Shown here piece by piece: positions 33,722 to 42,119 of a stretch of 48,545 nt of DNA; the first letter of the stretch is position 1; every line of letters begins with the position of its first letter. Source of the DNA: Ignavibacteria bacterium (GTDB lineage: Bacteria > Bacteroidota > Ignavibacteria > Tepidaquicellales > OLB5). Below the pieces are notes generated by a model. It did not search any database. It was not told where the DNA came from and saw only the letters and a list, made by a program, of their open reading frames with translations. The stretch is from contig JAUQWQ010000013.1 in assembly GCA_030835085.1 (NCBI GenBank), forward strand, positions 1-48,545, written 5' to 3'. Both the position numbers and the translations under genes were made by a program.

Positions 33722-34198
33722 ATGGACAATAATAATATCAAAGAAAATAAGGAAATTAATACCCGTACGCTTGGCGGCTGGCTGATAGCTGTTCAGGCAT
33801 TTATAATACTTAATGCCATAAGCTGGGTTGGTAACCTGCAAATGTACTACAAATTGCTGGGTGAAAAGGACGTATTGATAAAAGAGAAGCCGCCCGCTGA
33901 TGCAGGCTTGCTCAACGTTTTTGTATATTACGAACTCGCTTCAAGCCTTGTTTTTGCTTTCCTTTGTTTTGTGGTATTCTACTTTTTCTATAAACGGAAC
34001 AGGAATTTTCCGTTAATAATGATTATTTATCTTATAGCTGAAATAATAGTTGAAGGAATATCATATCTGTTATTCGCGCACCTATCTAATGATCCGGTTT
34101 TAATGCTGCAAAAGCTTGCTTTCAGTGCTGCCATAGCAGCGGCAATAATAGTGTATTTAAAACGCTCTGAAAGGGTAAAGCAGACTTTTATTTTTTAG
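33722..34198 (+). CDS. DUF2569-like membrane protein
   Basis: 158 residues, about four membrane helices (LGGWLIAVQAFIILNAISW, YYELASSLVFAFLCFVVFYFF, FPLIMIIYLIAEIIVEGISYLLF, KLAFSAAIAAAIIVYL). The opening LGGWLIAVQ is the DUF2569 signature. Function unknown in the family. TATCTTTG at 33711-33718, a -7-like element, is only 3 bases before the ATG, so the transcript could be leaderless; there is no Shine-Dalgarno. The 220 bases after this gene, before pheT, hold no supportable gene. Confidence 0.7.
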   Translation: MDNNNIKENKEINTRTLGGWLIAVQAFIILNAISWVGNLQMYYKLLGEKDVLIKEKPPADAGLLNVFVYYELASSLVFAFLCFVVFYFFYKRNRNFPLIMIIYLIAEIIVEGISYLLFAHLSNDPVLMLQKLAFSAAIAAAIIVYLKRSERVKQTFIF

Positions 34199-34409
34199 TC
34201 ATTCGTACCACGAATCCGGGACATTCTGGTTTTTGGAGATATCGAGTATTGTAAGATTTGATGTTTAATATAGTTTCTGATTTCGTGGAACGAGTATCTT
34301 CTGATTTCTACAACAGCTATTTCATTGTTGTATTGGTACAGTCTAATCACTCCAAAATTATCTTCAAAACCGCACAAATTCATTCCTTTATACTTAAATC
34401 GCTGTTAAG

Positions 34410-34417
34410 TATATTTG
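34410..34417 (+). promoter_or_regulatory. Bacteroidota-type -7 element next to the pheT start
   Basis: TATATTTG, six bases before ATG 34424. The predicted start site would fall at or just before the ATG, implying a leaderless or nearly leaderless pheT transcript. The -33 side is TTTA rather than TTTG. Confidence 0.45.
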
Positions 34418-34423
34418 CAAATT

Positions 34424-36487
34424 ATGAAAATTTCACTGAATTGGTTACGGAATTATATTGATATTTCTCTTTCTGTAGATGAATTGGTTAAAGGTTTAAC
34501 TGATCTTGGTATAGAAGTCGAAAGTGTCGAAAATCAGCAGGAAAAGCTTAATAAGTTTGTTATTGGCAAGGTTATTGAGCGCAGTAAACATCCCAATGCT
34601 GATAAATTAAGCGTTTGCAAGGTGGATGCCGGTACGGGCGAGATTCTCAATATTGTATGCGGTGCGCCGAATGTTGATACAGGGCAAACGGTCTGCGTTG
34701 CAATGGTTGGTGCTATTGTGCCTAACGGCGGATTTGAGATCAAGAAGGCTAAGCTTCGCGGTGAGCTCTCCGAAGGTATGATATGCTCCGCTAAAGAGCT
34801 TGAGCTTGGAGATGACCACAGCGGAATTATGGTACTTGATACTGAGCTTCCTGTTGGCACTCCGTTTGCAGATTACCTGAAACAGAATGATGTGATACTT
34901 GAAATAGGTATTACACCAAACAGGGGTGACCTGCTTTCACACATTGGTGTTGCAAGAGAACTTGGCGCATTAACAGGCAATAAAATTAAAGAGCCGGAAT
35001 TGAAAAATGATTTTTCCGGCGGTGATATAGGCAATAAAATATCAGTTGAAATAGAAAATACCAGAGGCTGCTTAAGATATTGCGGCTCAATGGTTGAAGG
35101 TATCACGGTAAAAGAATCACCAGAATGGCTGAAATCATATTTAAACGCTGTTGGGCTAAGACCCATTAACAATATTGTTGATATCACAAATTATGTAATG
35201 ATGGAATGCGGTCAGCCCCTGCATGCATTTGATTACGATGCAATATCAGGCAAAAAGATCATTGTCCGCTCCGCAGGAAGTGATAGGAAGTTCAAAACTC
35301 TCGATAGTAAAGAGCGCACACTGCGTGATGATGTACTTATGATATGTGACGGCGATAAACCCGTTGCATTGGCAGGTATTATGGGAGGCGAGAATTCAGA
35401 GATTAATAATGCAACTACAAGTGTATTTATTGAAAGCGCTTATTTTGATCCTGTGTTAACCAGACTTTCATCAAAATATCTTGGTTTGCAAAGCGATTCA
35501 TCATACCGCTTTGAGCGCGGAGTTGATATTGATAGGACCGAGTGGGCTTGCAAACGCGCCGCGGAATTAATTGCAGAGCTTGGCGGAGGAAAAGTAACAA
35601 ACGGATTCATTGACAACTATCCAAACAGATTAAACAAGCTGAATGTGCCTTTAAGGTTATCCCACTTAAAGCGTATTGCAGGTGTTGATTATTCTTCTGA
35701 TACTGTGAAAGAATTACTTGGAAGAATTGATATTAAATTCATTTCTGAAAGTGACGGAGCAATGCTCTTTGAAATTCCGCAATCACGCCGTGAAGACCTG
35801 ACCCGTGAAATTGACCTGGTAGAGGATGTCATCAGGCTGAATGGTTACGATAAGATCGATATTCCCGAATATGATAACCTGTATCTTGATACCCGTGATT
35901 TCGCAAATAAAGAATATGACAATTTGCGCGAAGTGAGAAAGTATATAGTTGGCAGGGGCTTCAAAGAAGTGATCTCAAACACTCTTGTGGAAGAAAATTT
36001 CCAGAGGAAATTTGATGAGAATTATGTTAGCTTAATGAATCCTTCAAGTGACAAAATGAACGTTTTGAGAAGTAATTTATATATCGGAATGTTTGAAGTA
36101 ATTAAGCTGAATTTCGAAAATTCCAATAATTCGCTAAAGCTGTATGAAACGGGTAATTCATTCAGAACTGATGAAAAAGGTAATATTGTGGAAAACAGAA
36201 GCATTTTATTGGTAATGGCAGGTGAACGGGATATTAGGTCATTTAGCGAAAAACAGCGAAATTTCAACATTTTGGATATGGCAAGTGAAGCTGAAGGGTT
36301 GTTTGGAAAATTAAGCGTTGAAAATATTAAAAAATATGATTATAATGCTCAAAATGCTATGATGGATTATTCCATAGAATACAAAAGCCGGAACAATATT
36401 ATTTGTAATATCATTAGCTTCTCCGGTAAATTTTTAAATTCAATTGGAATAGAAAGACCTGTGATTATATGCCAGATACCATATTAA
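34424..36487 (+). CDS. pheT: Phenylalanyl-tRNA synthetase beta subunit, truncated before FDX-ACB
   Basis: 687 residues from ATG 34424 (MKISLNWLRNYIDI); a TTG at 34415 would add three residues. Recognised parts are the tRNA-binding OB domain (VIGKVIERSKHPNADKLSVC), GGFEIKKAKLRGELSEGMIC, ITPNRGDLLSHIGVARE, the B3/B4 editing region with GLRPINNIVDITNYVMM and GQPLHAFDYD, then SDSSYRFERGVD and the B5 region. Normal PheT is ~790-800 residues and ends with an anticodon-binding FDX-ACB domain. Here the frame stops at residue 687 (...IGIERPVIICQIPY), and that domain is in the -1 frame just downstream. A one-base insertion near 36475 would restore a full-length protein. pheS is not adjacent. Confidence 0.9.
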   Translation: MKISLNWLRNYIDISLSVDELVKGLTDLGIEVESVENQQEKLNKFVIGKVIERSKHPNADKLSVCKVDAGTGEILNIVCGAPNVDTGQTVCVAMVGAIVPNGGFEIKKAKLRGELSEGMICSAKELELGDDHSGIMVLDTELPVGTPFADYLKQNDVILEIGITPNRGDLLSHIGVARELGALTGNKIKEPELKNDFSGGDIGNKISVEIENTRGCLRYCGSMVEGITVKESPEWLKSYLNAVGLRPINNIVDITNYVMMECGQPLHAFDYDAISGKKIIVRSAGSDRKFKTLDSKERTLRDDVLMICDGDKPVALAGIMGGENSEINNATTSVFIESAYFDPVLTRLSSKYLGLQSDSSYRFERGVDIDRTEWACKRAAELIAELGGGKVTNGFIDNYPNRLNKLNVPLRLSHLKRIAGVDYSSDTVKELLGRIDIKFISESDGAMLFEIPQSRREDLTREIDLVEDVIRLNGYDKIDIPEYDNLYLDTRDFANKEYDNLREVRKYIVGRGFKEVISNTLVEENFQRKFDENYVSLMNPSSDKMNVLRSNLYIGMFEVIKLNFENSNNSLKLYETGNSFRTDEKGNIVENRSILLVMAGERDIRSFSEKQRNFNILDMASEAEGLFGKLSVENIKKYDYNAQNAMMDYSIEYKSRNNIICNIISFSGKFLNSIGIERPVIICQIPY

Positions 36488-36819
36488 CTTTAAGCAATAC
36501 TTTAAACCACAAAGTGGTTTTTGAACCATATTCAAATTTTCCTCCGGTTTTGAGGGATCTTTGCATAATTGCGGATGGCGGCTTAAAACAGGGCGAAATT
36601 ATGGATACGATACTTTCAGTAAATTCAGGTAAGTTGTTAAGGAAAGTATCATTATACGATATATATGAACCAAAGAATGAAGCCGGTAAAAAGAGCTATA
36701 CTTACAGTATTGAATACCGCGCTGATGACAGGACTTTGACAAACGAAGAGGTTAACAAAATTCAGGATAAAATTGTAGCTGAACTGCAGAAAAAGCATAA
36801 AGCTGAATTAAGAAAATAA
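36469..36819 (+). CDS. Separate FDX-ACB (anticodon-binding) domain of PheT
   Basis: 116 residues, overlapping the end of pheT by 19 bases in the -1 frame. YSNFPPVLRDLCIIADGG and MDTILSVNSGKLLRKVSLYDIYEP, then SYTYSIEYRADDRTLTNEEV, are the FDX-ACB pattern of the last ~100 residues of PheT. The ATG is TATATGCCAG. Either one base is missing in the pheT/FDX-ACB junction (true frameshift or assembly error) or the cell makes the domain as a separate chain. pheT is essential, so a working product is expected in some form. Confidence 0.75.
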   Translation: MPDTILTLSNTLNHKVVFEPYSNFPPVLRDLCIIADGGLKQGEIMDTILSVNSGKLLRKVSLYDIYEPKNEAGKKSYTYSIEYRADDRTLTNEEVNKIQDKIVAELQKKHKAELRK

Positions 36820-36856
36820 ATTACAGGCAGTTAATTATATTTTAACAGGTCCATTC

Positions 36857-37216
36857 ATGGATAATTCTATACTAAAGGTTAACGATTCAGGGCTGAAGAG
36901 TGAACTTGAGAAAATGTTCTCAAAGGTCAAAATTCTTGTGGATAAATATAATATATCCAAGGATGAGAACAAATTACTCAAAGAAAAGGTTAAAGAATTA
37001 GAACATTCGCTTAGCGAAGCTGAGATCAAGGTCTCGAACCGTAATAGTGAACTTTTGGTTAAAGATAAGGAAATTACGGATCTTAAGAACAAGGTTCTTG
37101 AAGAAAGAAAAAATAAAGTTTCAGGGGAAGACAAAGCGCAGTTAAAATCAAGGATTCGCGAACTTATGGTAAGGCTTGATACACATCTCGAACAGAAGAC
37201 CAATAATAATTTTTAG
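36857..37216 (+). CDS. Coiled-coil protein between pheT and zapA
   Basis: 119 residues, with no Cys and few aromatics; nearly all helical with heptads (LKEKVKELEHSLSEAEIKVSNRNSELL, KDKEITDLKNKVLEERKN) and a C-terminal segment LKSRIRELMVRLDTHLEQK. No signal peptide. Its position, length and coiled-coil form suggest a ZapB-like partner of ZapA in Z-ring assembly, but there is no diagnostic motif, so this is inference. It lies between pheT and zapA. Confidence 0.65.
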   Translation: MDNSILKVNDSGLKSELEKMFSKVKILVDKYNISKDENKLLKEKVKELEHSLSEAEIKVSNRNSELLVKDKEITDLKNKVLEERKNKVSGEDKAQLKSRIRELMVRLDTHLEQKTNNNF

Positions 37217-37351
37217 TTTTATCTAAATAAAGAGCAGCAGATAACAAAGAGCAGCGTTTTTTAATATTTCAGACTAAAAATTATCATTTGTTTTTGCTTC
37301 ACAATAAGGTCGGGATTTAATAAAGGTAAAATTTAAACTTCAATAAATCGT

Positions 37352-37651
37352 ATGGACTCTAAGGATATCAGGATCAAAATATTCAATAATCATTACACTC
37401 TGAAGGGTGATGATGTTGAGCTTTTGGAAAAAAGCGCGCAGTATGTTGATACATTGATGCATAAAGTGCAGAATGATATTCCAAACCAGTCCGATTTTAC
37501 GGTAGCTATAGTTTCTGCATTAAATATCGCAGAGAATTATTACAGGGAAAAGAACTCAAGCTTCGTTCTTGACCAGAACTATAAATCATTGATCAGCGGA
37601 CTTAATTCGCAGGTCAAAGAAATAAATGATTATATAGAAAGCAACACGTAA
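37352..37651 (+). CDS. zapA: Cell division protein ZapA
   Basis: 99 residues, normal ZapA length. N-terminal beta domain KDIRIKIFNNHYTLKGDDVE, then a helix with LEKSAQYVDTLMHKVQ, followed by FTVAIVSALNIAENYYREK and a coiled-coil C-terminus. ZapA bundles FtsZ protofilaments at the Z-ring. It is followed by a structured RNA and rny. Confidence 0.88.
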   Translation: MDSKDIRIKIFNNHYTLKGDDVELLEKSAQYVDTLMHKVQNDIPNQSDFTVAIVSALNIAENYYREKNSSFVLDQNYKSLISGLNSQVKEINDYIESNT

Positions 37652-37731
37652 AAAAAAAGCTGTAAATTACGTTTTTTTTGAAGTAAAGATCCATCGTTCT
37701 TTGATCATAGGTTATAATTTTTTACAAGTTT

Positions 37732-37992
37732 ACCGCACCGACCGGCCGTAGCCAAAAATTAAATAGATCCAACACTATTTAATTGGGGAGAACGCTCGAT
37801 ACCAATGTCAATTACAGGCCTCGCTTACAGCTTGCTGTAAGATCGCCGGAACCTTCGGGTTCCACAGTACCGTTAACCGGTACTGTATCCGTGATCAGTG
37901 GAAGTTAAAAGACATTTCGGCACTCACCCACTGTGTTGAAAGAGGGATCTATAACTCTTTCGCTATGGTTTTAGTTCGCGTGCGGTTTTTTA
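37732..37992 (+). ncRNA. ssrS: Structured RNA between zapA and rny, probably 6S RNA
   Basis: ACCGCAC (37732-37738) closes on GTGCGGT (37980-37986) and the closing stem is followed by T6ATT6, i.e. its own terminator. Inside are stems: 37757-37766/37775-37784; 37824-37830/37835-37841; GGAACC-TTCG-GGTTCC at 37848-37863, a cUUCGg tetraloop; ACAGTACCG/CGGTACTGT at 37864-37886; AATGTC (37804)/GACATT (37911); CAGTGG/CCACTG (37896/37928); and GAAAGAG/CTCTTTC (37938-37961). Position downstream of zapA is the classic position of 6S RNA, and GTTAAAAG...GGCACTCACC followed by a hairpin resembles the 3' bubble strand of E. coli 6S (TTAAAAC...ACATTCACC). At ~260 nt it is longer than most 6S RNAs, so the family assignment needs a covariance search. 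No tRNA-like or RNase P signatures are seen. The rest of the 438-base gap holds nothing else I can support. Confidence 0.6.
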
Positions 37993-38089
37993 TTTTTTAA
38001 AATTAAAAATTTTCATTAATTAACATAAACTATTTAAGAGGAATTGCTTCAACCCAAAATCATATGTTAGAATTACGGAGAAATAAAAT

Positions 38090-39658
38090 ATGCTTCAGGA
38101 AATTTATGTACTAGTACCGCTGATCGTCATACTCTGTGCGGCGACATTTTATCTTGGCTGGTTCATGCAGAACAAGGTAACAAAAGGTAAACTAAACAGC
38201 GCAGAGGAGCAGGTAAAAAGAATACTTGCAGACGGCGAAAAAGCAGCGTTAAATATCAAAAAAGAAAAGCTGCTTGAGGTTAAGGACGAATGGTACAAGA
38301 AGAAACAGGAATTCGATTCAGACTACCAGTCCAAAAAGAATAAGCTTAAATCATTTGAAAAACAGCTTCAGGATAAAGAAGAGGTCATTGGCAAAAGAAT
38401 CGATGAATATGCCAAAAAAGAGAAAAGCATCAATAAGCTTGAAAATGACTACAATAACAAGATAAATTCTGTTTCTGAAAAGGAAACAAAGCTTGATAGC
38501 CTTATCCAGGAGCAGAACAATAAGCTTGAGAACATTTCGGGTCTGACCGCTGAAGAAGCCAAGACGATCCTGATGAATAATCTCATCGAAGAGACCAAAA
38601 TGCAGTCAGCAACCAGACTGAAAGAGATCCGGGATGAGATGAAGCTTGAAGCCAAAAAGCTTGCGCGCAATCTTATTGTTCAGGCTATACAGAGAAGTGC
38701 TGCGGATCACTCCGTTGAAACAACTGTAAGCGTTTTGAACATACAAAGCGATGAGTTAAAAGGCCGTATTATCGGTAAAGAAGGCCGTAATGTTCGCGCA
38801 TTTGAAGCAGCTACGGGAGTTGATGTCATTGTTGATGATACACCCGAAGCTATTACAATTTCCGGATTTGATCCTTTCCGCCGTGAGGTTGCGAAGATCG
38901 CAATGGAAAGACTTATCTCTGATGGTCGTATTCATCCTACAAGGATAGAAGAAGTTGTTGATAAGGTCCGCAAGGAGCTTGAAGAAGAAATTATCCGTGT
39001 TGGCGAGAACTCAATTATTGAGTGCGGTCTGCATGGTTTGCATGCTGAAATGGTTAGACTAGTAGGCAGAATGAAGTACCGTACAAGTTATGGTCAGAAC
39101 TTACTGCAGCATAGTATTGAAGTTGCCCATTTATGCGGAATCATGGCTGTTGAGCTTGGACTCGATCCTGTTATGGCTAAACGTGCGGGTCTGCTGCATG
39201 ATATCGGTAAGGTCATAGATAGAGAAGTCGAAGGACCGCATGCTATACTTGGCTATGAATTAGCCAAAAAGTATAAAGAGCATCCTGTTGTATGCAACGC
39301 CATCGGCGCACATCATGAAGATATGGAAATGGAAACACCCATTGCCGTTATCGTTCAGGCCTGCGATGCTATCAGCGGGGCACGCCCCGGCGCAAGGCGC
39401 GAATCAGTTGAAGGTTACGTTAAACGCCTGCAAAAGCTTGAAGAGGTTGCCAAGTCCTTCGAAGGTGTAGGTAGAACTTACGCCATCCAGGCAGGAAGGG
39501 AAGTAAGGGTTATTGTTGAGCATGATAAGGTAAGTGACGCACTGGCTGACCAGCTTTCTGTTGATATCGCGACAAGGATCCAGGAAGAAATGGAATACCC
39601 GGGTCAGATAAAGGTTACGGTTATCAGGGAAAGACGTTCAGTAGCTTACGCTAAATAA
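38090..39658 (+). CDS. rny: Ribonuclease Y
   Basis: 522 residues. N-terminal membrane helix ([19 protein letters not shown]), a long coiled coil (~30-185), a KH domain (~205-265; [19 protein letters not shown]) and an HD domain (~330-430) with [15 protein letters not shown] and [18 protein letters not shown], where H and D are metal ligands. RNase Y is the membrane-bound endonuclease starting mRNA decay. ATG 38090 has GGAG at 38077-38080. Confidence 0.96.
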   Translation: MLQEIYVLVPLIVILCAATFYLGWFMQNKVTKGKLNSAEEQVKRILADGEKAALNIKKEKLLEVKDEWYKKKQEFDSDYQSKKNKLKSFEKQLQDKEEVIGKRIDEYAKKEKSINKLENDYNNKINSVSEKETKLDSLIQEQNNKLENISGLTAEEAKTILMNNLIEETKMQSATRLKEIRDEMKLEAKKLARNLIVQAIQRSAADHSVETTVSVLNIQSDELKGRIIGKEGRNVRAFEAATGVDVIVDDTPEAITISGFDPFRREVAKIAMERLISDGRIHPTRIEEVVDKVRKELEEEIIRVGENSIIECGLHGLHAEMVRLVGRMKYRTSYGQNLLQHSIEVAHLCGIMAVELGLDPVMAKRAGLLHDIGKVIDREVEGPHAILGYELAKKYKEHPVVCNAIGAHHEDMEMETPIAVIVQACDAISGARPGARRESVEGYVKRLQKLEEVAKSFEGVGRTYAIQAGREVRVIVEHDKVSDALADQLSVDIATRIQEEMEYPGQIKVTVIRERRSVAYAK

Positions 39659-39667
39659 ATTGAATGT

Positions 39668-40285
39668 ATGCCCGCTAAAGAGCTGAGGAAATCCGGCAAG
39701 CTTAAAATAGGTATCACCGGCGGTATTGGCTCGGGAAAGAGCCTTGCCTGCAAATACTTTGAAAAGCTGGGCTACAAAGTCATTTATGCCGATAGAGTTG
39801 CCAAAGAGCTCTATTTAACAAACAAGCAGCTTATTAAAAGACTGGTTGCTGAATTCGGTAAAGGAATACTTGACGAAAACGGTATGCTTTCAAGACCCAA
39901 TGCCAGAAGGATAATTTTTTCAAATAAGAGAAATATTAAAAGGGTGAACTCTATAGTTCACCCTTTTGTATTCCGTGAAATGGATAAAATGGTAAGCAAG
40001 CTCAAAGATAAAGTTGTGCTCTTTGAGGCAGCCATTATGTTTGAATCAGGCAGTTATAAAAGAATGGACTACGTTGTATTGATATATGCCAACAAAGAAA
40101 CCCGCATTAAGCGCATTATCAAAAGAGACGGCGTGAAACGCCGCGATGTATTAAAGCTCATGAAGCTTCAGCTTGATGAAAGGGAAAAAGCTAAACGTGC
40201 TGATTTTGTAATTAAAAATAATACTACTGCTCTTGAACTGCAGAAAAATATCAAAGCTTTTAATAAGATCTTAAAAACACTTTAA
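39668..40285 (+). CDS. coaE: Dephospho-CoA kinase
   Basis: 205 residues. P-loop GITGGIGSGKS at residues ~15-25, the last-step signature of CoA synthesis. YADRVAKELYL, IVHPFVFREM and VVLFEAAIMFESG (LFEAxxxxE lid) fit the family. The start ATG lies nine bases after the rny stop. N-terminal MPAKELRKSGKLK adds ~10 residues to the usual start. Confidence 0.93.
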   Translation: MPAKELRKSGKLKIGITGGIGSGKSLACKYFEKLGYKVIYADRVAKELYLTNKQLIKRLVAEFGKGILDENGMLSRPNARRIIFSNKRNIKRVNSIVHPFVFREMDKMVSKLKDKVVLFEAAIMFESGSYKRMDYVVLIYANKETRIKRIIKRDGVKRRDVLKLMKLQLDEREKAKRADFVIKNNTTALELQKNIKAFNKILKTL

Positions 40286-40301
40286 ATTTCATTATTGATT
40301 T

Positions 40302-41483
40302 ATGAATATCATAGACCTGAAAACACAGGAAGAGAACGATTTTTTTCATACTTACAAGCGCCTGCAGATAGAAATAGAGCGCGGTGAAGGATGTTTTTTG
40401 TATACTTCATCCGGTGATAAGATACTGGATATGTTCGGCGGACTGGCAGTTAATGTGCTTGGCTATGGTCATAAAAAGATGAACGATGCCATTAAAAGCC
40501 AGGTTGATAAGTATATTCACATATCAAATCTGTTTTACCTGGATAAACAAATTGCGCTAGCTGAAAAAATAAAACAGCTTTCGGGGTTTGAAAAAGTCTT
40601 CTTCTGTAATTCAGGAACCGAAGCCACAGAGGCAGCTATTAAGGCTGTGCGCAAATTTTTCCTGGGAACGGAGAAGACCACGCTCGTATCATTCACCGGC
40701 TCATTCCATGGGCGCACAATGGGTGCGCTTTCTCTCACTGCGCGCAAGAAATACCGCGAGCAGTTCCAGCCGCTTTTGCCTGATGTGAAACATCTTGAGT
40801 TTAATTCCGTTGCTGAACTTGAAACTGAAATTAATGATAAAACCGCTGCTGTATTTATTGAATGCCTGCAGGGCGAAGGCGGTATTAATCCCGCGCAGGC
40901 TGAATTCATTACTAAGCTTAATGAATTAAAGAAAAAGTACGGATACATTATTGCCGCCGATGAAATACAATCAGGAGTTGGCAGAACAGGTACCTTTAAT
41001 GCATTTACACAATTCGGACTTGATGCGGATATTATAATAATGGCAAAAGGCATCGGCGGCGGCTTGCCGCTTGGTGCAATTGCGGGTAACAAGCGGGTTG
41101 AAAATGTCTTCACATTTGGCGAGCATGGTTCAACTTTCGGCGGGAACCCTGTTGCCGCAGCATCGGGACTCGTAGTAATGGAAGAACTTGAACAGGGATT
41201 AATGCAGAAGAACAAATCAAATGGTGAGATATTGCTAAGTACACTTAATTCCATAAAGCAGAAATATCCGGCTAAGATCAAAGAAGTCCGCGGAATGGGT
41301 TTAATGCTAGGTGTGGAATTAACATCTCCGGGCCAGGCAGTTGTAGATGAGTTAATGAAACGAAATGCACTTGTAAATTGCACTAATGAAAATGTTATAA
41401 GGCTGCTGCCTCCGTACATAATTGCTGAAACTGAGATCGAATTGTTTTGCGTAAAGTTTGATGAAGTCATTTCGAATTTGTAA
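40302..41483 (+). CDS. Class-III PLP aminotransferase, acetylornithine type
   Basis: 393 residues. Class-III features: LDMFGGLAVNVLGYGHKKMN, VFFCNSGTEATEAAIKAVRK, the FHGRTMGALSLTARKKYREQ block, ADEIQSGVGRTGTF (PLP-binding Asp) and IIMAKGIGGGLPLGAI with the Schiff-base Lys. This fits acetylornithine/succinyldiaminopimelate aminotransferase (ArgD-like), but related ornithine or 4-aminobutyrate enzymes share all these motifs and no arginine gene is adjacent, so I leave the symbol empty. A terminator follows at 41512. Confidence 0.88.
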   Translation: MNIIDLKTQEENDFFHTYKRLQIEIERGEGCFLYTSSGDKILDMFGGLAVNVLGYGHKKMNDAIKSQVDKYIHISNLFYLDKQIALAEKIKQLSGFEKVFFCNSGTEATEAAIKAVRKFFLGTEKTTLVSFTGSFHGRTMGALSLTARKKYREQFQPLLPDVKHLEFNSVAELETEINDKTAAVFIECLQGEGGINPAQAEFITKLNELKKKYGYIIAADEIQSGVGRTGTFNAFTQFGLDADIIIMAKGIGGGLPLGAIAGNKRVENVFTFGEHGSTFGGNPVAAASGLVVMEELEQGLMQKNKSNGEILLSTLNSIKQKYPAKIKEVRGMGLMLGVELTSPGQAVVDELMKRNALVNCTNENVIRLLPPYIIAETEIELFCVKFDEVISNL

Positions 41484-41511
41484 GAGTTCTAAGATTAATG
41501 AGTTAATTTAA

Positions 41512-41541
41512 AAAAGCCGTCTGTTCAAACAGGCGGCTTTT
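41512..41541. terminator. Terminator between convergent genes
   Basis: AAAAGCCG-T-CTGT (41512-41524) pairs with ACAG-G-CGGCTTTT (41529-41541), one T·G pair, loop TCAA. Both sides have A/T runs, so it can end both the aminotransferase and the ferredoxin gene (stop at 41563). Confidence 0.85.
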
Positions 41542-41562
41542 AGTGTTTAGACAAATCCTAAT

Positions 41563-41919
41563 TTATGCGAAACCCCATTTAGCTTTGTTCTGAGCTATAT
41601 CTTCCGGTGTCGGATTCTTTTTAATTGGTGTGGGTTCCGTTGTGAAATCTTCCGAAGGATGTACTTCAAATATTTTTGCATTCAGTTCAATATCATCCTT
41701 GAATAAAGCAGGGACCTGTGAATCTTCGTAAATTGCCTGCCAGGGACAAGCGGGTTCGCAGGCAGCGCAATCGATGCACTCAGCAGGGTGTATGTAAAGC
41801 ATGTTCTTTGAAAAATTCTCGTCGTCAACCTGAATCTCATAAATACAATCGACGGGGCAGACTTCTGCACATTCTGTATCTTTGCAGTCAAGACAGAGTT
41901 TGGTAATTACCCATGGCAT
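41563..41919 (-). CDS. 7Fe-type ferredoxin (FdxA-like)
   Basis: 118 residues. The N-terminus has C9-x2-C12-x4-C17-x3-C21-P-x2-C25 (LCLDCKDTECAEVCPVDC), the pattern of the 3Fe-4S/4Fe-4S ferredoxins such as Azotobacter FdI; a second CIDCAACEPACPWQAIYED group follows. The ~50-residue tail after the clusters is acidic and Lys/Pro-rich. Likely cytosolic electron carrier. AAGGAG 10 bases upstream of ATG 41919 supports the start. The 200-base AT-rich gap to 42119 contains no gene. Confidence 0.9.
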   Translation of the reverse strand: MPWVITKLCLDCKDTECAEVCPVDCIYEIQVDDENFSKNMLYIHPAECIDCAACEPACPWQAIYEDSQVPALFKDDIELNAKIFEVHPSEDFTTEPTPIKKNPTPEDIAQNKAKWGFA

Positions 41920-42119
41920 AGTTTAATATCTCCTTATATAATGAAACGTGTTATACAAATATAATTATAAACAGTAAATTAAAAAGTGGAGTTTTACGGT
42001 ATATGATTTTTATCCACTCATTTTTATGACTTAAATCAATTTTTCACCCTTATAAACATAACATTTGTCATAAAATTACATTTTCTTTAAAAATAATTTT
42101 GTTGAAATAAAAATATACA

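Noticed and set aside
34195-34383. A 62-codon minus-strand frame between DUF2569 and pheT
   Set aside because: No recognisable domain, no ribosome binding site, and it covers the likely pheT promoter. A remnant cannot be excluded.
37732-37992. tmRNA or RNase P RNA
   Set aside because: No tag reading frame or tRNA-like ends for tmRNA, and no GAGGAAAGTC-type or ACAGAA-type conserved blocks for RNase P.
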